Assembly: GCA_017512285.1 (NCBI GenBank)
Contig: JAFWGU010000008.1
Span: 1-51,353 of the forward strand
Direction of reading: 5' to 3'
DNA length: 51,353 nucleotides
From: Erysipelotrichaceae bacterium
GTDB taxonomy: Bacteria; Bacillota_I; Bacilli_A; Erysipelotrichales; Erysipelotrichaceae
Of the stretch, positions 42,863 through 51,260 are shown piece after piece. How positions within the stretch are numbered: position 1 is the first letter of the stretch; each line of letters begins with the position of its first letter. Under the pieces are notes generated by a model. It was not told where the DNA came from, ran no database searches, and saw only the letters and a list, made by a program, of their open reading frames with translations. The translations under genes were made by a program, and so were the position numbers.

Positions 42863-44188
42863 ATGAAAAAGTTATTAAGTGCTATTCTTGCAGTCTTAAT
42901 GATCGTTTCACTGGCAGCTTGCACAAAGCCAGTAGAACCAGACAAGCCTGCTGAAGAAGGAAAGGTCTTCAATCTCTGGACATGGAACGATGAATTCTGG
43001 GGATTCTTAGTCAAGTATTATGCTGACGAAAAGGTAGACGACTTCACAGTAAAGAAGGGTGACGTTACAATCAAGCGTACAACTTATGTTTCAGATAACA
43101 TGGCTTATCAGGATGCATTGGATGCTGCATTATTAGCTCAGTCTACAGCTGCAGCTGATGACAAGGTTGACATGTTCCTGGCAGAAGCTGACTACATCAT
43201 CAAGTATACCAACTCTGATGTTACAGCTGATGTAAAGGCAATGGGCGTTACAGATTTCTCAAATACCTACCAGTACACAGTACAGGCTGCTTCAGACGCT
43301 AACGGCGTTGTAAAGGGCGTTTCATTCCAGTGCTGCCCATCAGCTCTGATTTACAGACGTTCAATCGCCAAGGCAGTTTTAGGTACAGACGATCCAACAG
43401 AAGTACAGTCTAAGTTAGATTCTTGGGCTAAGTTCGATGCAGTAGCAGCAGATGCCAAGGCAGCTGGTTACTACATGATCGCTACACCAATGGATACATA
43501 CCGTGTATTCTCAAACAACGTTTCAAGCGCATGGGTTGAAGGCGGCAAGTTAAACTTCGATGCCCGCATCAGCGAATGGATGGATCATGCTGAAAAGTAT
43601 GTTGCTGAAGGCTACGCTGCAAACGCTTCAGGTGTATGGGATGCTGAAAAGACAAACGAAATGTTCGCAACAGGTAAGTCAATGTGCTTCTTCGGTCCGG
43701 CATGGTACTTCAACTTCTGCATGGGCAATGCACAGGATCCTGAAAAGGGATGCTTCGGTGACTGGGCTATCTGCAAGGGACCAGAGGCTCATTTCTGGGG
43801 CGGCACATGGATGCTCGCAGCTTCAGGCACAGACAACCCAACAATGGTTGCTGACATCATGAATACATTCATTAACAATGCTGATGTTTGCGAAAAGCTC
43901 GTCAGAAACGAAGCTCAGTTCTCAAACAACCAGATCATCAACAACAAGCTCGCAGCTGATACATCATATGGCAATGACTTCTTAGGCGGACAGAACGATG
44001 TTACAGTATTCGCAGAATTAGCTAAGGACATCAGGTTCGAACACATCACACCATACGATCAGGGCTGCAACGAAGGCTTACAGAAGTACTTCCAGGAATT
44101 CCTGAAGGGTGAAGTAACAAAGGATACAGCAATCGCTAACTTCAAGGATTACATCAAGACTGCTTATCCAAGCGTCACTGTTGAATAA
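42863..44188 (+). CDS. ABC transporter sugar-binding lipoprotein
   Basis: 441 residues. The signal peptide ends in the lipobox SLAAC (Cys20), so the mature protein would be anchored outside the membrane. The mature region is an extracellular solute-binding protein of the family 1 type (FNLWTWNDEFWGFLVKYY, DMFLAEADYIIKYT, WGGTWMLAASGTDNP). It should capture cello-oligosaccharides or related beta-glucans for the two permeases. AAGGAGGA precedes the ATG. Codon use resembles gapA, with many GCT/GCA, ACA and TTA codons, consistent with very high expression. Two hairpins separate it from the permease genes. Confidence 0.93.
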   Translation: MKKLLSAILAVLMIVSLAACTKPVEPDKPAEEGKVFNLWTWNDEFWGFLVKYYADEKVDDFTVKKGDVTIKRTTYVSDNMAYQDALDAALLAQSTAAADDKVDMFLAEADYIIKYTNSDVTADVKAMGVTDFSNTYQYTVQAASDANGVVKGVSFQCCPSALIYRRSIAKAVLGTDDPTEVQSKLDSWAKFDAVAADAKAAGYYMIATPMDTYRVFSNNVSSAWVEGGKLNFDARISEWMDHAEKYVAEGYAANASGVWDAEKTNEMFATGKSMCFFGPAWYFNFCMGNAQDPEKGCFGDWAICKGPEAHFWGGTWMLAASGTDNPTMVADIMNTFINNADVCEKLVRNEAQFSNNQIINNKLAADTSYGNDFLGGQNDVTVFAELAKDIRFEHITPYDQGCNEGLQKYFQEFLKGEVTKDTAIANFKDYIKTAYPSVTVE

Positions 44189-44213
44189 TAGTCAATAGTA
44201 ATTAATCAAGGTT

Positions 44214-44281
44214 CTGTGGCAGGCTTATTATGAGTCTGCCACAGTTTCTTAAATAAACATAAGGCTGATTGCTTATTTAAG
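44214..44281 (+). promoter_or_regulatory. Two tandem hairpins between binding-protein and permease genes
   Basis: CTGTGGCAG/CTGCCACAG (44214-44222 with 44236-44244) and CTTAAATAA/TTATTTAAG (44248-44256 with 44273-44281). The first is followed by TTTCTT, a weak terminator. Such structures often cause partial termination or 3'-end stabilisation, giving much more binding protein than permease. Confidence 0.65.
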
Positions 44282-44303
44282 AAAATATTAGAGAGGTATA
44301 AAA

Positions 44304-45236
44304 ATGGATAAAACATTGAAATCATCAGAAAGAAAATCCATATCCTATGCCAAGTGGGGATATATATTCATCATTCCCTTCTTCATAGTCTATGCGATCT
44401 TCACTCTGTATCCACAGATTCTGACCATTTATAACAGCTTCTTTGAATATTATCGTGACGGTCTCAATATCATTGGACCGAATTTTGTTGGATTGGGCAA
44501 CTATGTAAAGCTGTTCACACCGAACCTTTCCGGTTACATTCCAATCGTAAAATACACGATCAATACTGTCATTCTATGGTTCATGGGCGCTGTTCCGCAG
44601 TTCATCATTGCCATGTTACTGGCACTGTTCTTCACCAGCACCAGACTTAACATCAAGGGTCAGCAATTCTTCAAGACAGTCATTTACATGCCTAACCTGA
44701 TCATGGCATCCGCATTCTCAATGCTCTTCTTTGCCATGTTCTCAATGGTTGGCCCGGTAAACCAGATCATTCTGAGCTCCGGATGGGCAGACCAGCCTAT
44801 CGACTTCCTGGCGATGAAGATTACAGTCAGAAGTCTGATAGCTCTTATGAACTTCCTCATGTGGTTCGGCAACACTACGATCCTGTTAATGGCAGGCATA
44901 CAGGGCATTGATGAAAGCCTGTTTGAATCAGCCCGTCTGGACGGTTCTTCATCAACTCAGGTATTCTTCCACATAACGATGCCGTTACTGATGCCGATTT
45001 TCATCTACGTATTTATCACGTCAATGATCGGCGGCATTCAGATGTTTGACGTACCGCAGGTATTGACCAACGGTATCGGTACACCGAACAACACGTCAAT
45101 GACTCTGATCATGTATCTGAATACCTTCCTGGGCATTTCAAAGAACTACGGCATGGCCGGCGCAGTATCAGTACTGTTATTCATCATAACAGCGATTCTG
45201 TCTATCTTCGTCTTCAAGACGATCAGAAAGAAGTAA
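44304..45236 (+). CDS. ABC sugar transporter permease, MalF-like
   Basis: 310 residues, six membrane helices. The EAA-type coupling loop is ESLFESARLDGSSSTQVFFHITMPLLMP, which contacts the ATPase. It carries the long N-terminal helix and periplasmic loop typical of MalF/LacF. It forms a heterodimer with the permease encoded 12 bases downstream and receives sugar from the lipoprotein upstream. GAGAGG precedes the ATG. Confidence 0.92.
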   Translation: MDKTLKSSERKSISYAKWGYIFIIPFFIVYAIFTLYPQILTIYNSFFEYYRDGLNIIGPNFVGLGNYVKLFTPNLSGYIPIVKYTINTVILWFMGAVPQFIIAMLLALFFTSTRLNIKGQQFFKTVIYMPNLIMASAFSMLFFAMFSMVGPVNQIILSSGWADQPIDFLAMKITVRSLIALMNFLMWFGNTTILLMAGIQGIDESLFESARLDGSSSTQVFFHITMPLLMPIFIYVFITSMIGGIQMFDVPQVLTNGIGTPNNTSMTLIMYLNTFLGISKNYGMAGAVSVLLFIITAILSIFVFKTIRKK

Positions 45237-45248
45237 GGGGGAACTGAC

Positions 45249-46112
45249 ATGAAGAAAGATTTAAATAAATCAGCTGGAATCAAGCTGTTCATCTCCCGTG
45301 TCGTCGTATATGGAATACTAATATTCCTGTCATTCCTGTGTCTGTTCTTCTTCTACCTGATGTTCGTTAACGCATCACGTTCAAATGCGCAGTTACAGGC
45401 AGGCTTCACACTGATACCCGGTGGAAATGCTCTGAAGAACTTCGTCAATGCATGGCATGATACCAACATCAGCATTCCGATCGGCATGAAGAACAGTTTC
45501 ATTGTCGCTTCACTGTCAGCCATACTGACATCATATTTCTCAGCCCTGACAGCCTATGGAACATATGTCTATGACTTCAGATTCAAGAAGGTCATTCATC
45601 TGTTCATTCTGGCAATCATGATGATCCCTTCCCAGGTTTCTGCGGTTGGCTTCATACAGCTTGCATTCAAGTATCATCTGACCAACAAGCTGTGGATGCT
45701 GATCATCCCAAGCATTGCGGCTCCAAGCGTCTATTTCTACATGAGACAGTACCTGGAAGCTACGTTGCCGCTGGAAATGGTTGAGGCAGCCAGAATTGAC
45801 GGCTCAAATGAATTCAAGATCTTCAACCAGATCGTACTGCCTATCATGAAACCGGCCATTGCCGTACAGATGATCTTCTCATTTGTCGGTTCATGGAACA
45901 ACTACTTCATGCCGGCATTACTGCTGAATGACATTCAGAAGAAGACGGTTCCGGTCATGATCGCTACGTTAAGAAGCGCAGACTTTACGAAATTTGACAT
46001 GGGCAAGGTATACATGCTGATGGTAATGGCCATCTTACCGGTAATGGTAATTTACGTCATACTGTCCAAGTCAATCATCAAGGGTGTTACCTCAGGAAGT
46101 GTCAAGGGTTAA
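45249..46112 (+). CDS. ABC sugar transporter permease, MalG-like
   Basis: 287 residues, six helices. The EAA loop is [31 protein letters not shown]. It ends in [15 protein letters not shown], the usual MalG-type tail lying in the membrane pore. It starts 12 bases after the first permease. Together they make the pore of the oligosaccharide importer. Confidence 0.93.
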   Translation: MKKDLNKSAGIKLFISRVVVYGILIFLSFLCLFFFYLMFVNASRSNAQLQAGFTLIPGGNALKNFVNAWHDTNISIPIGMKNSFIVASLSAILTSYFSALTAYGTYVYDFRFKKVIHLFILAIMMIPSQVSAVGFIQLAFKYHLTNKLWMLIIPSIAAPSVYFYMRQYLEATLPLEMVEAARIDGSNEFKIFNQIVLPIMKPAIAVQMIFSFVGSWNNYFMPALLLNDIQKKTVPVMIATLRSADFTKFDMGKVYMLMVMAILPVMVIYVILSKSIIKGVTSGSVKG

Positions 46113-46123
46113 AGGAGGACATT

Positions 46124-47308
46124 ATGGCAGAAGTTGCATTAAGAAATATCAAAAAGATATATACGGATAACGAAACAAACAAGCACAGAAAGAGCCTGTT
46201 CAGGAAAAGAGAAGAAGCAGGCGAAAAGAGAAGCTACAATCTTCAGGTAACTGATGAAGGTGTCGTAGCCGTACAGGAATTCAACCTGGACATCAAGGAT
46301 AAGGAATTCATCGTTCTTGTCGGACCGTCAGGCTGCGGCAAGTCAACGACATTAAGAATGATTGCCGGTCTGGAAGAGATCACCAGCGGTGAACTTTACA
46401 TTGACGGCAAGCTTGTCAACAATGTTGAGCCTAAGGACAGAGACATTGCCATGGTCTTCCAGTCATATGCCCTTTACCCGCACATGACGGTTTATGACAA
46501 CATGGCCTACTCACTGAAGATCAAGAAGGTTCCAAAGGACGAGATCGACAGAAAGGTCCGTGAGGCTGCCGAGATCCTGGACATTACCCAGTATCTTGAC
46601 AGAAAGCCAAAGGCCCTGTCAGGCGGCCAGAGACAGAGAGTTGCCATCGGACGTGCCATCGTCAGAAACCCTAAGGTCCTGTTAATGGACGAGCCGTTAA
46701 GCAACCTGGATGCCAAGCTGCGTAACCAGATGAGATCAGAACTGATCAAGTTAAGAAAGAGAATCAACACGACTTTCGTATATGTAACTCATGACCAGGT
46801 TGAAGCCATGACATTAGGTGACAGAATAGTTGTCATGAAGGATGGCTATATCCAGCAGATCGGTACGCCTCAGGAAGTATTCGATCATCCGGCTAACATG
46901 TTTGTTTCCGGATTCATCGGAACTCCGCAGATGAACTACTTCGACGGCAGACTTACCGTCAGAGACGGCAGATACTTCGTTGAAACCAAGGGTTATGAAG
47001 TTGAACTTGCCGAGGATAAGCAGGCCAGATTAAAGGAACACAATGTTGAAGAACAGGAAGTTACCCTGGGCATCAGACCGGAGCATCTGTTCATAACCAA
47101 CAAGGGAATCAAGGGCAATGTCGATGTATCTGAATTAATGGGTTCATCACTGCATCTGCACATGACCGTTGGAGACAGCGACGTAATCATCATCGTTCCG
47201 ACTGAAGGTGCCAAGATCGATTACAGCGGCAGAGAACTTGAAATCGGCTTTAATGGCAAGGTAGCTCACGTATTCTCAAAGAAAGATCAGCACAACCTCG
47301 AATATTAG
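46124..47308 (+). CDS. msmK: ABC sugar importer ATPase, MsmK/UgpC type
   Basis: 394 residues. Walker A is GPSGCGKST, the signature is LSGGQRQR, Walker [16 protein letters not shown], and the H-loop is [10 protein letters not shown] regulatory OB-fold domain follows from about residue 250. Between the first strand and Walker A there is an insertion of roughly 30 charged residues (about 15-45) missing in E. coli MalK, but present in many gut Bacillota homologues. Unlike most Bacillota, where one MsmK serves several importers from a distant locus, the gene here sits with its permeases. GGAGG precedes the ATG. A terminator follows. Confidence 0.93.
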   Translation: MAEVALRNIKKIYTDNETNKHRKSLFRKREEAGEKRSYNLQVTDEGVVAVQEFNLDIKDKEFIVLVGPSGCGKSTTLRMIAGLEEITSGELYIDGKLVNNVEPKDRDIAMVFQSYALYPHMTVYDNMAYSLKIKKVPKDEIDRKVREAAEILDITQYLDRKPKALSGGQRQRVAIGRAIVRNPKVLLMDEPLSNLDAKLRNQMRSELIKLRKRINTTFVYVTHDQVEAMTLGDRIVVMKDGYIQQIGTPQEVFDHPANMFVSGFIGTPQMNYFDGRLTVRDGRYFVETKGYEVELAEDKQARLKEHNVEEQEVTLGIRPEHLFITNKGIKGNVDVSELMGSSLHLHMTVGDSDVIIIVPTEGAKIDYSGRELEIGFNGKVAHVFSKKDQHNLEY

Positions 47309-47313
47309 AAATC

Positions 47314-47339
47314 ATGTCCTGCTCAAACAGGACATTTTT
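47314..47339 (+). terminator. Terminator after the importer ATPase, close to the next start
   Basis: ATGTCCTG/CAGGACAT (47314-47335, loop ctcaaa) followed by TTTTT. The next gene's ribosome site (GGAG, 47340-47343) begins at the end of the T run, so it may depend on read-through. Confidence 0.8.
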
Positions 47340-47350
47340 GGAGAACTGCA

Positions 47351-48358
47351 ATGAAAAAACTGCTAATAATACTGATATGCATGATGCTGGTGGCAGGCTG
47401 TTCAGGCGGAAACAAAAAGTCATTTGACGGCAAGGACAGACCTTCCAGCAGGGGCATAGTCAAGGTAGTTGACGGCCAGCTCTGCGGACAGGACGGCAGT
47501 CCTATAATGCTCAGAGGCATTTCCAATAACGGCATATCAGTATCTCACAATCTTATAACTGACGAAGCATTCCATGACATTTCACATCTCATGGGCTGCA
47601 ATCTCATCAGGCTTGCACTGTATACCTGGGGAATGGGAACCGCTGGTTACTGTACCGGTGGAGATAAGGCATCGCTGATGAAGGATCTCTGTGACGGAGT
47701 TGAATATGCCAGGAATCAGGACATGTACGCCATGATCGACTGGCACATTCTCAATGACGGCGATCCCAATGAGCACATAGAAGACGCCAGGGAGTTCTTT
47801 GATGAAGTTTCAAAGAAGTACAGGGACTACAACAATGTCATCTATGAGATCTGCAACGAGCCAAATCATACCGACTGGGCGTCAGTAAAGAAATACGCAG
47901 AGGTCATCATTCCGATCATCAGGAACAACGACCCGGATTCAGTGATCATCGTAGGTACGACTAACTGGTCACAGGATGTTGACGTTGCGGCTAATGATCC
48001 GCTGAATTATGACAATATCATGTATACGCTGCATTTCTATTCAGCCAGTCACAGACAGCAGTTAAGAGACAAGGCTAATATCGCCATTAACAAGGGTCTG
48101 GCACTGTTTGTGACGGAATTCGGCATTACCTCCTCTTCAGGCGACCTGCCCATAGATGAGGATGAAGCCAATGTCTGGATCGATTTCCTTGAAGAGAACA
48201 AAATCAGCTGGTGCATGTGGAACTTCTCAAGAGCTCAGGAAGCCAGCGCTGCTCTCAACAGAAAGGAACTGAAGTTCAAGGACTTCACGATGGAAGACTT
48301 CTCAAGATCAGGCCTGTGGCTGATCGACAAGATAAAGGAGAAATCAGTAAGCGAGTGA
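47351..48358 (+). CDS. Surface-anchored GH5 cellulase/endoglucanase lipoprotein
   Basis: 335 residues. The signal peptide ends in LVAGC (Cys17), so the enzyme is a membrane-anchored lipoprotein. The GH5 barrel, of the subfamily 2 type, is seen in GSPIMLRGISNNGIS, YAMIDWHILNDGDPN, the acid/base Glu in VIYEICNEPNH and the nucleophile Glu in LFVTEFGI, with LHFYSASHRQQLRDKA. It should cut beta-1,4-glucans outside the cell and feed the ABC importer upstream. It contains no cellulose-binding module or dockerin, suggesting soluble or short substrates. The start follows GGAGA by 7 bases. Confidence 0.92.
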   Translation: MKKLLIILICMMLVAGCSGGNKKSFDGKDRPSSRGIVKVVDGQLCGQDGSPIMLRGISNNGISVSHNLITDEAFHDISHLMGCNLIRLALYTWGMGTAGYCTGGDKASLMKDLCDGVEYARNQDMYAMIDWHILNDGDPNEHIEDAREFFDEVSKKYRDYNNVIYEICNEPNHTDWASVKKYAEVIIPIIRNNDPDSVIIVGTTNWSQDVDVAANDPLNYDNIMYTLHFYSASHRQQLRDKANIAINKGLALFVTEFGITSSSGDLPIDEDEANVWIDFLEENKISWCMWNFSRAQEASAALNRKELKFKDFTMEDFSRSGLWLIDKIKEKSVSE

Positions 48359-48365
48359 CTTAAGG

Positions 48366-48388
48366 GAAGTGGGTAACCACTTCTTTTT
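48366..48388 (+). terminator. Terminator after the GH5 lipoprotein gene
   Basis: GAAGTGG-gtaa-CCACTTC (48366-48383) followed by TTTTT. It closes the beta-glucan locus. Confidence 0.85.
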
Positions 48389-48415
48389 GTGATATATTAG
48401 ATATTGGAAAGCGTG

Positions 48416-48946
48416 ATGAATATGTTCAGAAAATTAGACGAGAAATTCGGAAACAATGCCGTCTGGCAGTTTGTAAAGTTCAATCTGGTAAGTTTGAGCA
48501 TAACAGTTGTACAGCTGTTACTGGCAAATCTGTTACCGCTGATATTTGACTCGGTAACGACCAAGCTGCCGCCGTTTTTGCAGGGGATCTTCAATCCTGA
48601 GGTTCTCTTTGACGGTGAAAGCAAGTACGTCGTTGACGGCGTCGTGACCTTTGGCTATGTACTGCCGTTCTTCCTGTCAAACTTCATTGCCAACATCTAC
48701 GGTTACTTCGTAAACATGAAGGCAACTTTCAAAGGCAAGGGGACAAAGGCAGGACTGATCGGGTACTTCGTGGTGCTGACCGCACTGATCCTGTTTACCA
48801 CCTGGCTGCAGGGATACATTACTGCCCAGCTGAATAAGACGTCAGTGGCTTCTCTGGCCAGAACGATTGCGGCCATGGCAGCCGGAATGGTACAGGTAGC
48901 CGTACTGTTCCCATTGGAAAAGTTCGTATTGTTCAAGGAGAAGTAG
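48416..48946 (+). CDS. GtrA-like multi-pass membrane protein
   Basis: About 177 residues with four membrane helices, the GtrA/flippase-like layout: FVKFNLVSLSITVVQLLLANL, FGYVLPFFLSNFIANIYGYFVN, GYFVVLTALILFTTWLQGYI and a last helix before VLFKEK. GtrA proteins are thought to move undecaprenyl-linked sugars across the membrane for surface glycosylation. It directly precedes a glycosyltransferase (3-base gap), consistent with a sugar-transfer unit. The start is uncertain: ATG 48416 is used, but ATG 48422 or an upstream TTG at 48404 are possible, with GGAAAG at 48406-48411. Confidence 0.8.
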   Translation: MNMFRKLDEKFGNNAVWQFVKFNLVSLSITVVQLLLANLLPLIFDSVTTKLPPFLQGIFNPEVLFDGESKYVVDGVVTFGYVLPFFLSNFIANIYGYFVNMKATFKGKGTKAGLIGYFVVLTALILFTTWLQGYITAQLNKTSVASLARTIAAMAAGMVQVAVLFPLEKFVLFKEK

Positions 48947-48949
48947 AAA

Positions 48950-50257
48950 ATGAGCAGAGTCAGCATAATCGTTCCGGTATACAACGGGGGAAAAGTATTA
49001 GAGAGGTGTGTCGACAGTATTCTGACTCAGGACCATCGTGACATTGAAGTACTGCTGATCGATGACGGCAGTAAGGATGATTCTTATCAGATAATGCAGG
49101 AATATGCTGTAAAGGACCCAAGGGTAATTGCCATTCACAAGGAAAACGGCGGCGTATCCTCAACCAGAAATCTGGGTCTGGAAAGGGCAACGGGTGACTA
49201 TGTTCAGTTCATGGACGTAGATGACTGGCTGCCGTTTGATTCTACCAAGCAGCTGGTAAGAGCCATGGAAGAGAACAGCTGCGACATGGTGATCGGTGAT
49301 TTCTATCGGGTCATTGATGATAACGTATCCAGAAAGGGATCGATCAGAGAAGGCGGCATCATCACCAGAAATCAGTACGCTGATGAGATGATGAAGACTC
49401 CGGCTGACTTCTATTACGGCGTGCTATGGAACAAACTATATAAGAAGGAAATAATTGACAGACATCACATCAGAATGGATGAAGGCATCAGTTATTGTGA
49501 GGACATGATCTTCAATCTGGAATACCTGATGCATGTGGAAAATGTCAGCGTTCTGAAGGCTCCTGTCTACTACTATGTCAGAACCAAGGGTTCTCTGGTG
49601 GAACAGAACATGAACCTGCAGAGCACGGTAAAGATGAAGACGAGCGTAATAAAGTATTACAACGATTTCTACCGCAACATTCTTGATGAGAAGGACTATG
49701 AGGAAAGAAAACCGATAATCTACGGCTATCTGGTAGCCGTGAGCACGGATGCCTTCAGCCTGCCGTTTGCCCGGGATACCAGGAAACTGGGAACCGAGGA
49801 CGGGAAGAAGGTATTCTATGATGAAGCCTGTAAGGGCAGTGACTTCTTTCTGAACTATCTGAGTTCCCACCTGATCGACAGATTGCTGAATACGGCCGCT
49901 CAGAAACATGATCTGAGCCTTAGCCGGATGAAGGTGCTGTACGTAACCTATCTGCTGGGCAGGGACTGCTTCCTGGATGAAATAGCCGGACTAGCCGGCA
50001 TGTCAGGCCCGGCCTGTCTGGTGGAGCTTACCAGACTTACGGCTTCAGGACAAGTAAGGATAACGGACATAAGCGTACTTGAGGAGAACAAGGTCTCCTA
50101 CAGGTATGTAAACGGTGAACTGGATGAGGAATTTGCCGGCATCCAGAAGGATTATGAGAGCATCTGTTTCCATGGGCTGGATGAAGATGTGATAAATGCC
50201 TATGAAGATGTAAGAAAGGTGATCGTCGAGAATCTGGGCAGGACGATGGTGAAGTAA
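48950..50257 (+). CDS. Family 2 glycosyltransferase with apparent C-terminal MarR-like domain
   Basis: 435 residues. The first 230 are a GT-A domain: VSIIVPVYNGGKVLERCVDS, VLLIDDGSKDDS and the metal-binding DVDDW (89-93). It would transfer a sugar from a nucleotide donor to a cell-surface acceptor, unidentified. From about 320 the pattern changes to LSLSRMKVLYVTYLL, DEIAGLAGMSGPACLVELTRL (helix-turn-helix-like), GQVRI, then two long helices ending in FHGLDEDVINAYEDVRKVIVENL. That is the layout of a MarR-type winged helix with its dimerisation helices. A DNA-binding half in a glycosyltransferase would be unusual. It is joined without a gap to the DUF4003 gene. Confidence 0.8.
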   Translation: MSRVSIIVPVYNGGKVLERCVDSILTQDHRDIEVLLIDDGSKDDSYQIMQEYAVKDPRVIAIHKENGGVSSTRNLGLERATGDYVQFMDVDDWLPFDSTKQLVRAMEENSCDMVIGDFYRVIDDNVSRKGSIREGGIITRNQYADEMMKTPADFYYGVLWNKLYKKEIIDRHHIRMDEGISYCEDMIFNLEYLMHVENVSVLKAPVYYYVRTKGSLVEQNMNLQSTVKMKTSVIKYYNDFYRNILDEKDYEERKPIIYGYLVAVSTDAFSLPFARDTRKLGTEDGKKVFYDEACKGSDFFLNYLSSHLIDRLLNTAAQKHDLSLSRMKVLYVTYLLGRDCFLDEIAGLAGMSGPACLVELTRLTASGQVRITDISVLEENKVSYRYVNGELDEEFAGIQKDYESICFHGLDEDVINAYEDVRKVIVENLGRTMVK

Positions 50258-51199
50258 ATGGATGAAACATTGATGAACATGTGTGATCTGCTGATGGCCA
50301 ACTTTGAGACCCTGTGCAGAAACTACAAGCTGGAAGAGACCATGAACATTGCCGGGGCAATGATACTGACGAATGAGCATGAAACGGCAGACATTGAGAG
50401 AATGAAGGCCTGTTACAACATCATTAAGAGAAGTGAGGGGATCTTTTCCGTTTACCGCAATTACATGAGAATACCGGTAATGACCAAGATGAGCATGAGC
50501 GATGATCCGGAGAATTACTTTGAAAATCTGAAGGCCATCAAGGATGAACTGGACAGAGAGAGATTTCTGAAGTCAGAGTATTCAGTCATCGCAGCTATGG
50601 TGCTGCTTGAAGAAGCAAAGTACGATGAGATCGGAGACTACATTGAAAAGACCAAGGCCATCTACAATAAGATGAAGGAGGAGCATTCCGTTCTGACTTC
50701 TTCGAATGACACCGTCTTTGCGGCCTTGCTGGCGATATCCGACATCGACGTTGACAACCTGTTACTGGAGATGGAGGAAAGCTACCGTCTGATCAAGGGC
50801 AAGATACTGTTTGCCGAATCGCAGGAGATCAGCCACATTCTGTCGCTGGACATGGGTTCTCCGGGCTTGAAGGCTGAAAAGTTTCTGGATCTGTACAGAC
50901 TGACGAAGGAAAATCACGTTACTTTCGGCTCAGGCACGGACATCAATGCCCTGGCTGCGCTGTCCCTGCTTGATCTGGACAACCGCGAGATCATCAGGCT
51001 GGTATCCGAGATGGAGCAGTACCTGGGAGGCAACAGATACTTCCGCGGTCTGCACATGATGAAGTCAACCAGAGTAGTACTGGCAGGGATGCTGCTGATG
51101 AAGTACTGCAGACCGGATGACACACTGATCGATAACATAATACTGTACAGCTGTCTGGCCGCAGCCATTGCGGCAGCCGCAGCTGCAGCAGCGGCATAG
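50258..51199 (+). CDS. DUF4003-like protein with poly-alanine C-terminus
   Basis: 313 residues, mostly helical, resembling the DUF4003 family of Bacillota (YNIIKRSEGIFSVYRNYMRIP, MKSTRVVLAGMLLMKY). No catalytic motif was recognised; no signal peptide or clear membrane helix. It ends in an unbroken run of alanines (the last 13 residues include 11 or more Ala). The ATG follows the glycosyltransferase stop with no base between (taaATG), so translation is coupled. The function is unknown. An IS3-family element begins 14 bases after its stop, which leaves the gene intact. Confidence 0.7.
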   Translation: MDETLMNMCDLLMANFETLCRNYKLEETMNIAGAMILTNEHETADIERMKACYNIIKRSEGIFSVYRNYMRIPVMTKMSMSDDPENYFENLKAIKDELDRERFLKSEYSVIAAMVLLEEAKYDEIGDYIEKTKAIYNKMKEEHSVLTSSNDTVFAALLAISDIDVDNLLLEMEESYRLIKGKILFAESQEISHILSLDMGSPGLKAEKFLDLYRLTKENHVTFGSGTDINALAALSLLDLDNREIIRLVSEMEQYLGGNRYFRGLHMMKSTRVVLAGMLLMKYCRPDDTLIDNIILYSCLAAAIAAAAAAAAA

Positions 51200-51212
51200 A
51201 AATACTGAGGGT

Positions 51213-51237
51213 TGAAGTGAACCCCGAAATTAGGACA
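51213..51237 (+). mobile_element. Left terminal inverted repeat of an IS3-family element (IS150-like), cut by the window edge
   Basis: The sequence beginning TGAAGTGAACCCC at 51213 and running to AGGACA at 51237 has the TG start and the CCCC...TTAGGACA pattern of IS3-family left ends. It is followed by an orfA start codon at 51261. The right end is outside the window, so the boundary, target duplication and completeness cannot be tested. Confidence 0.72.
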
Positions 51238-51258
51238 AAACCTAATGGAGGGGTTTTT
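51220..51258 (+). promoter_or_regulatory. IS hairpin sequestering the orfA ribosome site
   Basis: AACCCC (51220-51225) pairs with GGGGTT (51250-51255), and ATTAGG (51229-51234) with CCTAAT (51241-51246), loop ACAAAA, followed by TTT. It both resembles a terminator and buries the GGAGGGG ribosome site (51247-51253), a known way for IS elements to stop read-through transposase expression. Confidence 0.75.
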
Positions 51259-51260
51259 AA

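Noticed and set aside
46165-46260. Charged insertion in the MsmK-type ATPase as a novel domain
   Set aside because: From memory many gut Bacillota homologues carry a similar stretch before VVAVQ; treated as a family feature.
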